Positions 23,334 to 32,137 of a stretch of DNA of 47,211 nt are shown here, one piece after another. Every line of letters begins with the position of its first letter. Position 1 is the first letter of the stretch. The stretch comes from an uncultured Acidimicrobiales bacterium (GTDB lineage: Bacteria; Actinomycetota; Acidimicrobiia; Acidimicrobiales; SHLQ01): NCBI GenBank assembly GCA_938038815.1, contig CALHTF010000080.1, positions 1 through 47,211 on the forward strand, in the 5' to 3' direction. Below the pieces are notes generated by a model. The model was given only the letters and a program-made list of their open reading frames with translations, was not told where the DNA came from and ran no database searches. Both the position numbers and the translations under genes were made by a program.

Positions 23334-24638
23334 TCATTCCGAGAAACTCTCGGTGATGATCCACTGTTCGGGCTTCTCGCCCAGAAGTGCGAGGGCGGCG
23401 ACCAGGTCGTCGATCTGGGCTTCGCTGAGACCAAGGTTGGGCATGCCCTGGCGGTTGTCGGCGTTGTTGGCCTTTACCGCCGCGGGGTCACGCAGCCAGG
23501 CTTCGAGAGCGTTCTGGTTGAGCGAACCGTCCTTGTTGTACATCGGGAAGATGCCACCAGCGAAGGTGCTGCGGCTCGCCAGATGGGTCAGGTTCGGAGC
23601 AGCGCCCGCCGAAAGGTTGATCTCGGTACCTTCTTGGGTCCAGATGTCGTCGTTGACCCCCTCGATGAGGTGGCAACCCGAGCACTGCGAGCGCAGCAGG
23701 TCGAGGCCTCGCTGGGCTTCGGTTGGGTTCTCCGGAATCTCGCCCGCCTGCAGGGCAGCAACGTACGCAGCGTCTTCGCCCGAAAGCGGAGCAGCGCTGG
23801 TTTGGTTGGCGACCCAAGCGGCAAAGTCGGCGTCGTCGAGGGCGATGGTCTGCATCCGCATGCGAGCGTGCGACAGACCACAGAACTCGGTGCACTGACC
23901 GAAGTAGTAGCCCGGTTCATCGGCCTCGAGTTTCCACGGCGAGATACGGCCAGGAACCGCATCGCGCTTTCCGTTCAGGGCCGGGATCCAGTGCGAGTGA
24001 ATGACGTCGCGGCTGGTGACGGAAAGTTCGATTTCCTGACCGGCCGGGATGATCATCTGGCCGGAGGTGACGATGTCGGCTTCGGGGAGGTGCTTGGCCG
24101 GGTTGGCGTGGCCCTCGTCGAGAAACGCATCGACATCGAAGCCGTCGAAGTAGTAGCGGTACTCCCACCACCACTGGTGGCCAACAACCACAACGTGGGG
24201 TTCCCACTGCATGGTTTCGCCATCGACCGAAACGGCATAGGCATTGGATTCGTCGTTGTTCAGGTCGAACAAGGTAATCACGGTGAACGCCGCGATGGCG
24301 ATCATCAAGATGGCGGGCAGAGCAGTCCAGGCGATTTCGGCCTTGTTGTTGCCGTGGACCTGTTCGGGCCAGTCGCCCTCTTCATAGTCGCCCTTGACCC
24401 GGTTCTTCATTGCCACACCGGCCGACAGGCCAATGATGATGAAGAAGACCACGAACGAGGCGATAAACAGCCAGTTCGAGAAGTTGTCGATCGTGCGGGC
24501 GTCAGGGCCCTGCGGTTCGAGGGTGTCGAGTTCGGCGTCGCCTGCGCAACCAGCCAAAAGCAGAGTCAGACCAACGAAACCCGTGACAGCGGTTCGACGC
24601 ATGCGCCGAGTGTGTCGTGGGGTGGAGTCGACGGCCAA
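23334..24638 (-). CDS. ctaC: cytochrome c oxidase subunit II with fused cytochrome c (caa3)
   Basis: The product is 434 residues if started at the TTG at 24638, which has AGAAGG upstream and yields a normal lipoprotein signal with lipobox LLAGC (Cys31). An ATG at 24701 (overlapping the upstream stop, ATGA) and one at 24602 are alternatives. Two membrane helices follow. The CuA site is intact: GHQWWWEYRYYF, the His of VIHSHWIPAL, and CTEFCGLSHARM. A C-terminal cytochrome c domain carries CSGCH for covalent heme and a Met in NRQGMPNLG. It accepts electrons from donor cytochromes and passes them to ctaD. The fusion makes this a caa3-type enzyme. Confidence 0.95.
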   Translation of the reverse strand: MAVDSTPRHTRRMRRTAVTGFVGLTLLLAGCAGDAELDTLEPQGPDARTIDNFSNWLFIASFVVFFIIIGLSAGVAMKNRVKGDYEEGDWPEQVHGNNKAEIAWTALPAILMIAIAAFTVITLFDLNNDESNAYAVSVDGETMQWEPHVVVVGHQWWWEYRYYFDGFDVDAFLDEGHANPAKHLPEADIVTSGQMIIPAGQEIELSVTSRDVIHSHWIPALNGKRDAVPGRISPWKLEADEPGYYFGQCTEFCGLSHARMRMQTIALDDADFAAWVANQTSAAPLSGEDAAYVAALQAGEIPENPTEAQRGLDLLRSQCSGCHLIEGVNDDIWTQEGTEINLSAGAAPNLTHLASRSTFAGGIFPMYNKDGSLNQNALEAWLRDPAAVKANNADNRQGMPNLGLSEAQIDDLVAALALLGEKPEQWIITESFSE

Positions 24639-24697
24639 CTTGTTTGAGCCTTCTCTTGTCACACTGTCTCCAAAAGAACGGTGGTTAGTCGGTTCGG

Positions 24698-25522
24698 TCA
24701 TGCGCCGAGGCCTCGGATCACGAAGCTCTCTTCGTCGCTGTGATCGTCGCCATGCTCTTCTTCACCGTGGCCAGGGCCATGGTGTTCGATGTCGCGGATT
24801 CCGATCGAGGCCGAAACGATACCCGCGGCAACAACGCCGACTAGGCCAAGAGCCAAGATCGAGTTGACAACCTTCTTGTTAAGTTCGGGGCCGATGGCGA
24901 GGAACACGGCGCCACCGAAGATGACCACGGCAGCTACCGAAGCAACGATGACCGAACCGGCCTTGCTTACGGTGAGCAGTACTCGCGAGATGGAAATGGC
25001 GACGAGGGCAACACCAACGGCGGCCATCATCGGCAGCTCGATCGGGCCCATGATGCGGTCGCGGAGTTCGCGGTTTGCGGTGCGGTCGCCGGTTGCCCGG
25101 TCGGCCCAGGCTTCCATCGTCCATTCGAGGGCAACGATGCCGAGGATGGCGATTCCTACCGCAAAGACGGCGGGGTGAACGGCCAAGCCCAAGATCACGG
25201 TGCCCATGCCGAGCGCCATGGCGATTGGCCACATGCTGTTGCCCACCGGCGGCTGGGTTGCCGGCACGGCGGTGGTGCCCATGTAGCTGGCCGCCATGTC
25301 GGGGTCGGCGTCGCGGAAGGCGGTGAACATAAGGGCGATCACCATGCAGCACACCGAGAGACCGATGAGGATGGCGTACCCAACGTGGTCGCCGACGCCG
25401 CCGAGGTAACCAAGCGACAGCGGCCCGACCGCATTACCACCGGAGCTGTAGCCATAAATGACTGCAGCCACGTAGGCAATCATGCCGTAAGCGCCCCAGA
25501 TTTTGAACGAGTTAGTAATCAT
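24698..25522 (-). CDS. seven-helix membrane protein of the oxidase operon
   Basis: The product is 274 residues. About seven hydrophobic helices span residues 8-235, and the C-terminus carries a His/Glu-rich tail (EHHGPGHGEEEHGDDHSDEE). I do not recognise a named family. It lies 6 bases after the subunit III-like gene, and its stop overlaps a possible ctaC start (ATGA). It is therefore embedded in the oxidase operon and may be an accessory or assembly subunit. The His-rich tail could bind copper or another metal, which is inference. No heme-binding motif is visible. Confidence 0.8.
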   Translation of the reverse strand: MITNSFKIWGAYGMIAYVAAVIYGYSSGGNAVGPLSLGYLGGVGDHVGYAILIGLSVCCMVIALMFTAFRDADPDMAASYMGTTAVPATQPPVGNSMWPIAMALGMGTVILGLAVHPAVFAVGIAILGIVALEWTMEAWADRATGDRTANRELRDRIMGPIELPMMAAVGVALVAISISRVLLTVSKAGSVIVASVAAVVIFGGAVFLAIGPELNKKVVNSILALGLVGVVAAGIVSASIGIRDIEHHGPGHGEEEHGDDHSDEESFVIRGLGA

Positions 25523-25528
25523 GGTGAG

Positions 25529-26131
25529 TTACTTCGTGATGTAGATGGCGAACCAGATCACCGAGTAAACGGCGACAACGGAGTACCAGAAGAATGCTGC
25601 TGCGTGGATGCCGTCGGCCTGGCGGCTGCTGTACTGGCCAATGATCGCCCGTAGGGCGGTCAAGAAGATGAAGACGAGGCCAACGATCACCATTGCCATG
25701 TGGGCGCCGGTGATGATGTACATCAACATTGCGGCGCTCGACTCGGGGTTGTCGTTGATGCCCAGCCCCATGTCTTGCCAGTAAAAGACGGTCTGGTTGA
25801 TGACCGATCCGCCAAACACCATGGTGATAGCGAGCGCAATGATGGCGCTGCGGCGGTCGTCGTTCTTGATGGCTTGTTGTACCCACGCCATGGTGCCGAT
25901 CGACAGCACCAAGGTCATCATCATCATGCCGCCCGGTGGCAGGCGGATGGCGCCTTCGGGGAACCATTCGATTCCGGCGGCTCGGGTCTGTTGGCGCTGG
26001 CTGACATAGATGCCAAAGAGGGCGATGAAGAACATCACCGACGTGGCACTGGCCAACACGGTGGCGACCATCAGGGTGCGCGGCCGAGGGACCTCAGCGG
26101 CGACTGGGAGTGCGAGCTGTTCGGTATCCAT
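25529..26131 (-). CDS. subunit III-like heme-copper oxidase paralogue
   Basis: The product is 200 residues with five membrane helices in the subunit III pattern. FWYSVVAVYSVIWFAIYIT ends it, as HFVDIVWVFIF-type segments end true subunit III. The conserved lipid- and proton-related Glu of subunit III (SE in the main copy) is replaced, with the aligned stretch reading SATSVMFFIALFGIYV. The ATG overlaps the stop of the subunit I-like gene (TAATG), so the two are made together. The pair looks like a duplicated subunit I-III module of which neither part keeps its key residues. Confidence 0.82.
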   Translation of the reverse strand: MDTEQLALPVAAEVPRPRTLMVATVLASATSVMFFIALFGIYVSQRQQTRAAGIEWFPEGAIRLPPGGMMMMTLVLSIGTMAWVQQAIKNDDRRSAIIALAITMVFGGSVINQTVFYWQDMGLGINDNPESSAAMLMYIITGAHMAMVIVGLVFIFLTALRAIIGQYSSRQADGIHAAAFFWYSVVAVYSVIWFAIYITK

Positions 26132-27765
26132 TACGCATCGACCTTTGCGTCAGCAGCGTCGGCTGCATCGTCGTCGTGTTCATCGAGAAGCGGGGTTTCG
26201 CTCATGACGAGCGGCACCGGTGCGGCAAAGTTGCCAACCGGCGGCGGCGAGGTGGTTGCCCATTCGAGGGTGTTGGCACCCCACGGGTTGTCCTCGATGA
26301 CTTCGTCGCTCTTTTTGATCAGGCCAAAGGCGACCGCATCGAGCGCCAAGAAGGCGCCACCGGCGACGATGAAGCCACCGATCATCGAGATCAAGGCCAG
26401 AACATCGCTGGCATCGTCGTTGCTTTCGAGGAAGCCGGCGATTACATCGGGAAGGGCAATCACCACGGTTCCGGCGAGCAGCAACAACACGGCGAGGCCA
26501 CCGAGGCCTTGGTTGAAGCGGCGACCGAAGATCTTGGGGGCCCAGTAGTACAGCCCGGCAACGCCAGCGATCAGACCAGCGAGCAGTGCGTAGTGCATGA
26601 CGCCGCGGTCCATGATGCGGGTTTCGTTCCAGTCATCGATGATGCCCCAGTGGCCAATGACCCGAACCGCGTTGGCGGCCGCACCGGCGAGCAGCATGAG
26701 CAGTGCGGCGAGGGCACCGATCAGTGGAACCGCTTTGAGATCTTTGCGACCGAGGCGGAAGGTGTCGAGCAGTCCACCAGCAACGGCGAGCAGAGGAAGA
26801 AGAAGGACAACACCGACGAGGATGTAGGTGAGTTCGTCGGTGACGTCGCGGGTTCCAAGGTCGTACTTGCTTTGGGCAAACGCACCGAAGCTGAGCAGAC
26901 CGACAGCGGCGATACCACCGAGGATGACGTCGTAGAGCTTTTGGCGTTGCCCGCCGACACCGGCGATGACGTCGCCGGCGATGCCGAGCACGGGGATAGC
27001 GAACGCAAAGACCTGCGGGCCGCTGAGCATCCAGGCGATTGCCTCAAACGCATCGACGCCCCGGTCGGTGTGCTGCAGCGCCACGTACTCAACCACCAGA
27101 TCGGCGATAAGAACCGCAAGGCTCATCAGCCAGGTGACGGCGGCGATCATCATCGACCACGAAAGAAGAGGAACTCGACGCAGCGACATTCCGGCCGGGC
27201 GCAGAGCAATAACGGTGGTGGCGATGCAGATCATCGAGAGCATCAGGCCCGCCACGGTCACGCCGAGGGCAGCGATGGTGAGCGCAACCGCCCGGTCGTC
27301 GACGTTGATGCCGCTGCTAAAGCCGCCATCGACAATGAACGAACCAACGTACGCGCCAGCGCCGACCAGCCAGGTCCAGAAACCGCCAGCGGAGGCTCGT
27401 GGGAACGCAATAGAAGTAGAGCCAACCTGAAGCGGAACAACTGCGGTTCCGATGCCGACCAACAGCGGCATGACCACCAAGGTTGCGAGGCCGGTGAGGT
27501 AGAGCCAGTTGAGCTGGTTGACCGCCGACGCAGCGTTGAAGATGTCGAGCGAGTCACGGTCGATGTTTTCGAGGCCGGCGACCGCGCCAACGACGGTGAT
27601 GGCCGCGGCAAATACCAAAGCCATCCGCACATACATCGAACCAACATCTTTGTGGTCGGTGGTGGTGAGCATGCCGGTCAAGCCCGACGAGAGGGCTGAT
27701 GCTGGAGCATCGCCGTCCGTCGACAAGGCCGCTGCCTCAGTTGGGGACTCGGTAATAGTCGTCAT
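26131..27765 (-). CDS. heme-copper oxidase subunit I paralogue lacking all metal ligands
   Basis: The product is 544 residues. Its fold markers match the active ctaD copy: TTDHKDVGSMY near the N-terminus, PLQVGSTSIAFPRA, AGMSLRRVPLLSW, GPQVFAFAIPVLGIAGDVI, YYWAPKIFGRR, and the C-terminal LEWATTSPPP. Aligning with ctaD by eye, the low-spin heme His is Tyr89 and the CuB His is Gly249. The channel Glu is Gln251 and the cross-linked Tyr is Phe253. The His-His pair is Gln298-Ser299. The helix X ligands fall on Gly388 and Met390, with one displaced His391. It should not bind heme or copper as an oxidase. It is the first gene after ctaB and is coupled to the subunit III-like gene, so it may be a structural or assembly subunit. 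Function is unknown. Confidence 0.85.
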   Translation of the reverse strand: MTTITESPTEAAALSTDGDAPASALSSGLTGMLTTTDHKDVGSMYVRMALVFAAAITVVGAVAGLENIDRDSLDIFNAASAVNQLNWLYLTGLATLVVMPLLVGIGTAVVPLQVGSTSIAFPRASAGGFWTWLVGAGAYVGSFIVDGGFSSGINVDDRAVALTIAALGVTVAGLMLSMICIATTVIALRPAGMSLRRVPLLSWSMMIAAVTWLMSLAVLIADLVVEYVALQHTDRGVDAFEAIAWMLSGPQVFAFAIPVLGIAGDVIAGVGGQRQKLYDVILGGIAAVGLLSFGAFAQSKYDLGTRDVTDELTYILVGVVLLLPLLAVAGGLLDTFRLGRKDLKAVPLIGALAALLMLLAGAAANAVRVIGHWGIIDDWNETRIMDRGVMHYALLAGLIAGVAGLYYWAPKIFGRRFNQGLGGLAVLLLLAGTVVIALPDVIAGFLESNDDASDVLALISMIGGFIVAGGAFLALDAVAFGLIKKSDEVIEDNPWGANTLEWATTSPPPVGNFAAPVPLVMSETPLLDEHDDDAADAADAKVDA

Positions 27766-27964
27766 CGTGTTTTCGTTGACCTAGAGCTGTGTTGACTGTG
27801 GAGCGTGTAAAGACACGGCGCAAACATCGAAGTCTACGCCCTTATTCCTTGCATTTGGCGAACCGCTTCGGCCACGGACCCTACACAGGTGCCCATCGGC
27901 CGAAAAAGCCGGAGCGTAGGCATTTTTTCCGGGTTTCCGTCGGGGAAAGTTGTGGGCTGGTGCA
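27766..27964 (-). promoter_or_regulatory. intergenic region upstream of the oxidase operon
   Basis: These 199 bases separate ctaB from the subunit I-like gene on the same strand and are the likely site of the oxidase operon promoter. On the minus strand a TAGACT near 27831 could be a -10 box, but I see no convincing -35 box at normal spacing. The stretch AAAAAATGCC near 27925 follows no clear stem, so no firm terminator for ctaB is called. No small gene was recognised. Confidence 0.3.
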
Positions 27965-28864
27965 CTACAGGCCGGACCGAACCAATTCGTCGACCACCAT
28001 CGAACCAAACAACAAGGTCACGTAGGTGATCGAGTAGCCAAACAATCGCATGGCTTTGACCGAATCTTCGGTGCGGAGCACCTCGACGGCCAGATAAAGA
28101 AAAGCGGCGCCAAGCACCAGCGCAGAGACAAAGTAGATAGCACCGAGGTTGGCGACTGGGCCGAACAACAAGCTGAGAGCAACCAGCGCCACCGTGTACC
28201 AAACGATCCGTACGGCGGTGGTGCGCATACTCGCCACCGACGGCAGCATCGGCACATCGGCGGCCGCGTAGTCGTCCTTGTACCGAATGGCGAGCGCCCA
28301 AAAGTGCGGTGGGGTCCAGTAGAACATCACACCGAACAAGATGATCGGGGCCCAGTCGAGACGGTTGAGCACCGCGGTCCAGCCGATCAGGACCGGCATT
28401 GCGCCGGCGGCGCCGCCGATGACGATGTTGCGGGTCGAGGTGCGCTTGAGCCACAGCGTGTAAATGAACACATAGAAGAGGCAGGCAGTGACGGCGAGCG
28501 CGGCGCTGAGCAGGTTGACGAACGCCCACAGGAAGAAGAAGGCGATGACTTCGATGGTCACCGCAAAGATGAGGGCGTTGCGGGGTGCGATGAGGCCCGA
28601 CGGGATGGGCCGTGACTTGGTGCGCTCCATCAACTGATCGATGTCGCGATCGACATACATATTGATGGCGTTGGCACCACCCGCCGCCAGGGTTCCGCCA
28701 AACACCGTGGCGAAGATGAGCCACAACGAAGGAACACCACGTTCGGCCACGATCATGGTCGGCACGGTGGTGATCAGCAGCAGCTCGATGATGCGTGGCT
28801 TGGTGAGTGCGACGTATCCACCGATGCGCGTCGTTAGAGACGGGGGTCGGGCGACGTCAAGCAC
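27965..28864 (-). CDS. ctaB: protoheme IX farnesyltransferase (heme O synthase)
   Basis: The product is 299 residues from a GTG start, with about nine membrane helices. It is a UbiA-superfamily prenyltransferase. The first Asp-rich motif is in NMYVDRDIDQLMERTKSRP near residues 68-86. The second is in the loop YKDDYAAADVPMLP. It adds farnesyl to heme B to make heme O, which CtaA converts to heme A for the oxidase. It diverges from ctaA across 68 bases, so both steps of heme A synthesis flank one promoter region. Confidence 0.95.
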   Translation of the reverse strand: MLDVARPPSLTTRIGGYVALTKPRIIELLLITTVPTMIVAERGVPSLWLIFATVFGGTLAAGGANAINMYVDRDIDQLMERTKSRPIPSGLIAPRNALIFAVTIEVIAFFFLWAFVNLLSAALAVTACLFYVFIYTLWLKRTSTRNIVIGGAAGAMPVLIGWTAVLNRLDWAPIILFGVMFYWTPPHFWALAIRYKDDYAAADVPMLPSVASMRTTAVRIVWYTVALVALSLLFGPVANLGAIYFVSALVLGAAFLYLAVEVLRTEDSVKAMRLFGYSITYVTLLFGSMVVDELVRSGL

Positions 28865-28932
28865 TCCTAGAGCGTAAGTCCGCTACTGGTCCGAGGCCAA
28901 CATTTGTGAGGGCCTGTCATAAGGTTTGCTTT

Positions 28933-29844
28933 GTGGCTTCGATCACTCCGTCGACCTACCGGAAGTTCACCGCCTTCGCCCTCGGATCTTTGGCGCTGAT
29001 CATCATCACCGGAGCGACGGTTCGCCTCACCGGCTCGGGGCTCGGCTGCTCGGACTGGCCGACCTGTGAAGAGAACCAGTTGTATGCCGACTGGTCGTTT
29101 CACCCAATGGTCGAGTTCATCAATCGGTTGGTGACCGGCGTGGTCTCGATCGGCGCGATCGGCGCCGTGTTGGGTTCGATGCGTCGCACTCCACGACGGG
29201 CCGACCTCACCCGATGGTCGTGGGGTTTGGTGGCCGGCGTGTTGGCCCAGATCATCCTCGGCGCGTTTGTGGTCCGACTCGAACTCGACCCCCGGACGGT
29301 GCTGCTGCACTTCTTGCTGTCGATGGTGCTGATTTGGAACGCCGTCGTGCTGCACCATCGGGCCGGACTGCCCGACGATACGCCCGAGGCGGTAGCCATC
29401 CCCGAACTCGTTTGGCCAAAACGCCTGCTCAGCGGCATAACGGCGGTGGTTTTGGTACTTGGAACGTTGGTAACTGGCTCGGGTCCGCACACCGGAGAAC
29501 GCCGGGCCGACGGCGTACCGATCGAACGGCTACCGTTCGCGATTCGCGACATCACCCGGGTTCACTCGACCAGCGTCTTGGTGTTGTTGGCCGTGCTGCT
29601 CGGCACCGTGTGGTTGTGCCGCAAGCACGGAATTTTCGACGACGTGCGCGAAGAACTGGGCTGGCTTTTGGCAACGATGGTGGTGCAGGCCACCATCGGC
29701 TACGTGCAGTACTTCACCGGTGTTCCAGCTTGGTTGGTGGGGTTACACATCGTCGGTGCAATCATGGTGTGGGTAGCTGTTGTTCGATTCCATCTCCGGG
29801 CAACCCGAGCTGCCACCCTCGACCCGAACCTTCCAACGACATGA
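28933..29844 (+). CDS. ctaA: heme A synthase
   Basis: The product is 303 residues from the GTG at 28933, with AAGG upstream. The chain has eight helices in two similar four-helix halves. The heme-coordinating histidines appear in [25 protein letters not shown] and LHIVGA. The extracytoplasmic Cys pair [12 protein letters not shown] (Cys39, Cys45) is that of the Bacillus/actinobacterial type. It oxidises heme O to heme A. The stop overlaps the clpS start (ATGA). Confidence 0.95.
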   Translation: MASITPSTYRKFTAFALGSLALIIITGATVRLTGSGLGCSDWPTCEENQLYADWSFHPMVEFINRLVTGVVSIGAIGAVLGSMRRTPRRADLTRWSWGLVAGVLAQIILGAFVVRLELDPRTVLLHFLLSMVLIWNAVVLHHRAGLPDDTPEAVAIPELVWPKRLLSGITAVVLVLGTLVTGSGPHTGERRADGVPIERLPFAIRDITRVHSTSVLVLLAVLLGTVWLCRKHGIFDDVREELGWLLATMVVQATIGYVQYFTGVPAWLVGLHIVGAIMVWVAVVRFHLRATRAATLDPNLPTT

Positions 29845-30137
29845 CTGCGCCGCTTGCCGAACCGATCATCATCGACGAAACCGACACCGATATCGATGTC
29901 ACTCCCGACACACCTTGGGTCGTCATCGTGTGGAACGACCCCATCAATTTGATGTCGTATGTGACATTTGTTTTGCAGAAGCTTTTTGGTTTCAGCAACG
30001 AAAAGGCGACCAAGTTGATGCTCGACGTTCACGAGAAGGGCAAGGCGGTTGTGTCGACCGGCCCTCGCGAGAAGGCCGAAGTCGATGTGTTTCGGCTTCA
30101 CGAGCACGGCCTGTGGGCCACGATGCAGCAGGACTGA
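29841..30137 (+). CDS. clpS: ATP-dependent Clp protease adaptor ClpS
   Basis: The product is 98 residues with an acidic N-terminal extension of about 25. The core keeps the N-degron pocket residues in [16 protein letters not shown] (Asn-Asp and the Met/Tyr wall) and the conserved [13 protein letters not shown]. ClpS brings N-end-rule substrates to ClpA or ClpC. It is followed 2 bases later by a DUF2017 gene, a pairing usual in actinobacteria. It is coupled to ctaA upstream by ATGA, probably only from compact packing. Confidence 0.96.
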   Translation: MTAPLAEPIIIDETDTDIDVTPDTPWVVIVWNDPINLMSYVTFVLQKLFGFSNEKATKLMLDVHEKGKAVVSTGPREKAEVDVFRLHEHGLWATMQQD

Positions 30138-30139
30138 CC

Positions 30140-30634
30140 GTGGCCTTTTTGGAAAAGCCACCGTTCGTTCTGAACAACAAGGGCGAGATCGTGGTCAACC
30201 TTTCGACGGTCGAACGCGAGCTGTTGCGCCAGATCTTTGGCGACATGCGCCAGCTACTACTTGACGACTCCGACGATGGCCTGAAGCGGCTGTACCCCAC
30301 CGCCTACCACGACGACGCCGAGCGAGATGCCGGATACCAGGCGCTGGTTCACGGCGAGCTACTCGAAGGCCGCATCGCCGCGCTGGAAGAGGTAGAAGGA
30401 ACACTCGAGGAGTCGATTCTGACGCCCGAGCAGCTCACCTTATGGATGACCTCGATCAACGGGGCTCGTCTTGTGCTCGGCACGCGACTCGATGTGGGCG
30501 AAGAGGACGACCTGTTCGACCCCGACGCCCCCGACGCGCAACCCCGGATTATCTACCACCACCTCGGCTACCTACTCGAACACGTCGTCAGCGCCCTAAC
30601 CGGCACGCTGCCCCCAGCGACCGACTCAAACTGA
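30140..30634 (+). CDS. DUF2017 protein
   Basis: The product is 164 residues from a GTG start, 2 bases after clpS. It matches the actinobacterial DUF2017 family: an N-terminal segment with STVERELLRQIFGDMRQLL, a YPTAY motif in the middle, and a C-terminal helix (YLLEHVVSALTG). The function of the family is not known. Steady linkage to ClpS suggests a role with Clp-dependent proteolysis, which is inference. Its stop is followed within 5 bases by a palindrome at 30639. Confidence 0.88.
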   Translation: MAFLEKPPFVLNNKGEIVVNLSTVERELLRQIFGDMRQLLLDDSDDGLKRLYPTAYHDDAERDAGYQALVHGELLEGRIAALEEVEGTLEESILTPEQLTLWMTSINGARLVLGTRLDVGEEDDLFDPDAPDAQPRIIYHHLGYLLEHVVSALTGTLPPATDSN

Positions 30635-30638
30635 ATCG

Positions 30639-30660
30639 GGTGTCTGACACCTGACGTCAG
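30639..30660. repeat. paired short palindromes at the DUF2017 gene end
   Basis: GGTGTCTGACACC (30639-30651) is a perfect 6-1-6 inverted repeat. CTGACGTCAG (30651-30660), a perfect 10-base palindrome, abuts it. TTTT follows at 30661-30664. It can act as a weak terminator. Its GTCTGAC core is shared with the element at 32129, and GACTCTGAGTC at 33047-33057 is related. Confidence 0.6.
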
Positions 30661-30733
30661 TTTTCGCCGTCGAAGTAGCCCGGAGCGCGCTCGGGTGACC
30701 GATGGATTTCAAGGGGCACCACAACTCGGACAT

Positions 30734-32137
30734 ATGCTGCCCGCGATGGCTGAACCACAAGCGATTTCGCGAAGCGCTTGGCGGATAATGGGTTTGGTTG
30801 GGCTGGCGATCTTTCTCAGCACCTTCAACTTCTCCGTGATGTTTGTTGCCTTCGACGACATCGCCAACCACTTCAACGCCAGCGATGCCGCCATCTCGTG
30901 GACCCTCACCGGATTCACGATCACCGCCGGCGCGCTTACCATCCCCGCCGGTTGGCTCGCCGACCGATACGGACGCAAGCGCATCCTGCTGCTTGGTCTA
31001 AGCGGGTTTGTTCTCGGGTCGGCGCTGGTCGCCGGCGCACCGTCGGTTCCGTTGCTGATCATCGGGCGTTTGGTGCAGGCGGCCGGACTCAGCATGCAAA
31101 GCATCTCGGCGTTGGCGGTAGTGCTCGACGTGTTCGGCCCGGGCCGGCGCTCGACGGCGGTCGGAGGAATCGGCGGAATCGGTGGCGCAGCCGCAGCCCT
31201 CGGCCCACCGATCGGCGGCCTTCTGCTCGACAGCCTCGGGTGGCAGTGGACCTTCTTTCTCAACGTACCGATCGGGCTGGTTCTGCTCGCCCTGTTGTAC
31301 CTGGGACTCAACGTCACCGAAACGACCAGCTCAGATTCCGAGCCACCCGATCTGGTCGGCATTGCAACCTTGGTGGTCGGCGCCACCCTCACCGCACTTG
31401 CGGTAGTGCAGTCGAACAGTTGGGGGTTCGCGAGCGCCAAAACGCTTGGCACTGGTGTCGCTGGCATCGCGGCATTGGTCGGCGTGGTGCGACGGTCGCG
31501 CGATCGATCCAACGCCATCTTGTTCCTCCCGTTGTTTCGCGACCGCACCTTTCGAATCGGCAGCTTCCTCAACCTGCTGGTCGCCGGCAGCTTCGGCGGG
31601 CTCTACCTCGGGTGGGTCAACATGCTCGCCGAAGACGGCTGGGGTTACTCGACCCGCGACGTGGGCCTGGCGCTGAGCCTCATCCCGTTGGTCGCTGGGC
31701 CGCTGTCGATCGCGGCCGGCCGGTGGGCCGATCGTCTCGGGCACCGACGGGTCATCTTGTCGGGCACGGTCTTGTTGGGACTTGCCGGAGTGCTGGGCTT
31801 GCTCATCCTGGGCGACCAACCCGACCCGTGGGCCTGGGCGGCATTCGCCTTGGTATACGGCGTCGGGGTTGGGCTGGGCCATTCGGCGAGCCATGCCGCG
31901 GCGATGGTGAACGTACCCGCGGAACGGCTCGGAATCGGCGGCGCAATGTCGCGCATCGCCATGGATGTCGGCAGCACATTTTCGGTCGCGCTCATCGTGG
32001 CCCTCGCCGTCGGTGCCGGCAGCTCGGCGGCCGCAACCGACCGGGCGTTGTGGGTGTTGATCGGCGTAGGCGTGATCGGATCTTTGGCGGCCGGGTCACT
32101 CGGCGAAACGCACCAAAGAAAGAACGCTGGGGTCTGA
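30734..32137 (+). CDS. MFS drug exporter, 14-helix (DHA2/EmrB-like)
   Basis: The product is 467 residues from the ATG at 30734; a GTG at 30695 and an ATG at 30746 are alternatives. It has about fourteen membrane helices. The MFS motif A is GWLADRYGRKRILL, and the motif C-like segment GPPIGGLLLDSLGWQWTFFLNVP is typical of the DHA2 family of proton-driven exporters. The substrate is unknown. No regulator is adjacent. The last codons and the stop lie inside the palindrome at 32129-32141, so that element may have been inserted at or created the present gene end. Confidence 0.88.
   Translation: MLPAMAEPQAISRSAWRIMGLVGLAIFLSTFNFSVMFVAFDDIANHFNASDAAISWTLTGFTITAGALTIPAGWLADRYGRKRILLLGLSGFVLGSALVAGAPSVPLLIIGRLVQAAGLSMQSISALAVVLDVFGPGRRSTAVGGIGGIGGAAAALGPPIGGLLLDSLGWQWTFFLNVPIGLVLLALLYLGLNVTETTSSDSEPPDLVGIATLVVGATLTALAVVQSNSWGFASAKTLGTGVAGIAALVGVVRRSRDRSNAILFLPLFRDRTFRIGSFLNLLVAGSFGGLYLGWVNMLAEDGWGYSTRDVGLALSLIPLVAGPLSIAAGRWADRLGHRRVILSGTVLLGLAGVLGLLILGDQPDPWAWAAFALVYGVGVGLGHSASHAAAMVNVPAERLGIGGAMSRIAMDVGSTFSVALIVALAVGAGSSAAATDRALWVLIGVGVIGSLAAGSLGETHQRKNAGV

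Noticed and set aside
26110-27699. 529-codon plus-strand frame opposite the subunit I-like gene
   Set aside because: The composition is hydrophilic and repetitive in Gly/Asp/His, as expected of the reverse complement of a membrane protein; the minus frame has clear family motifs.
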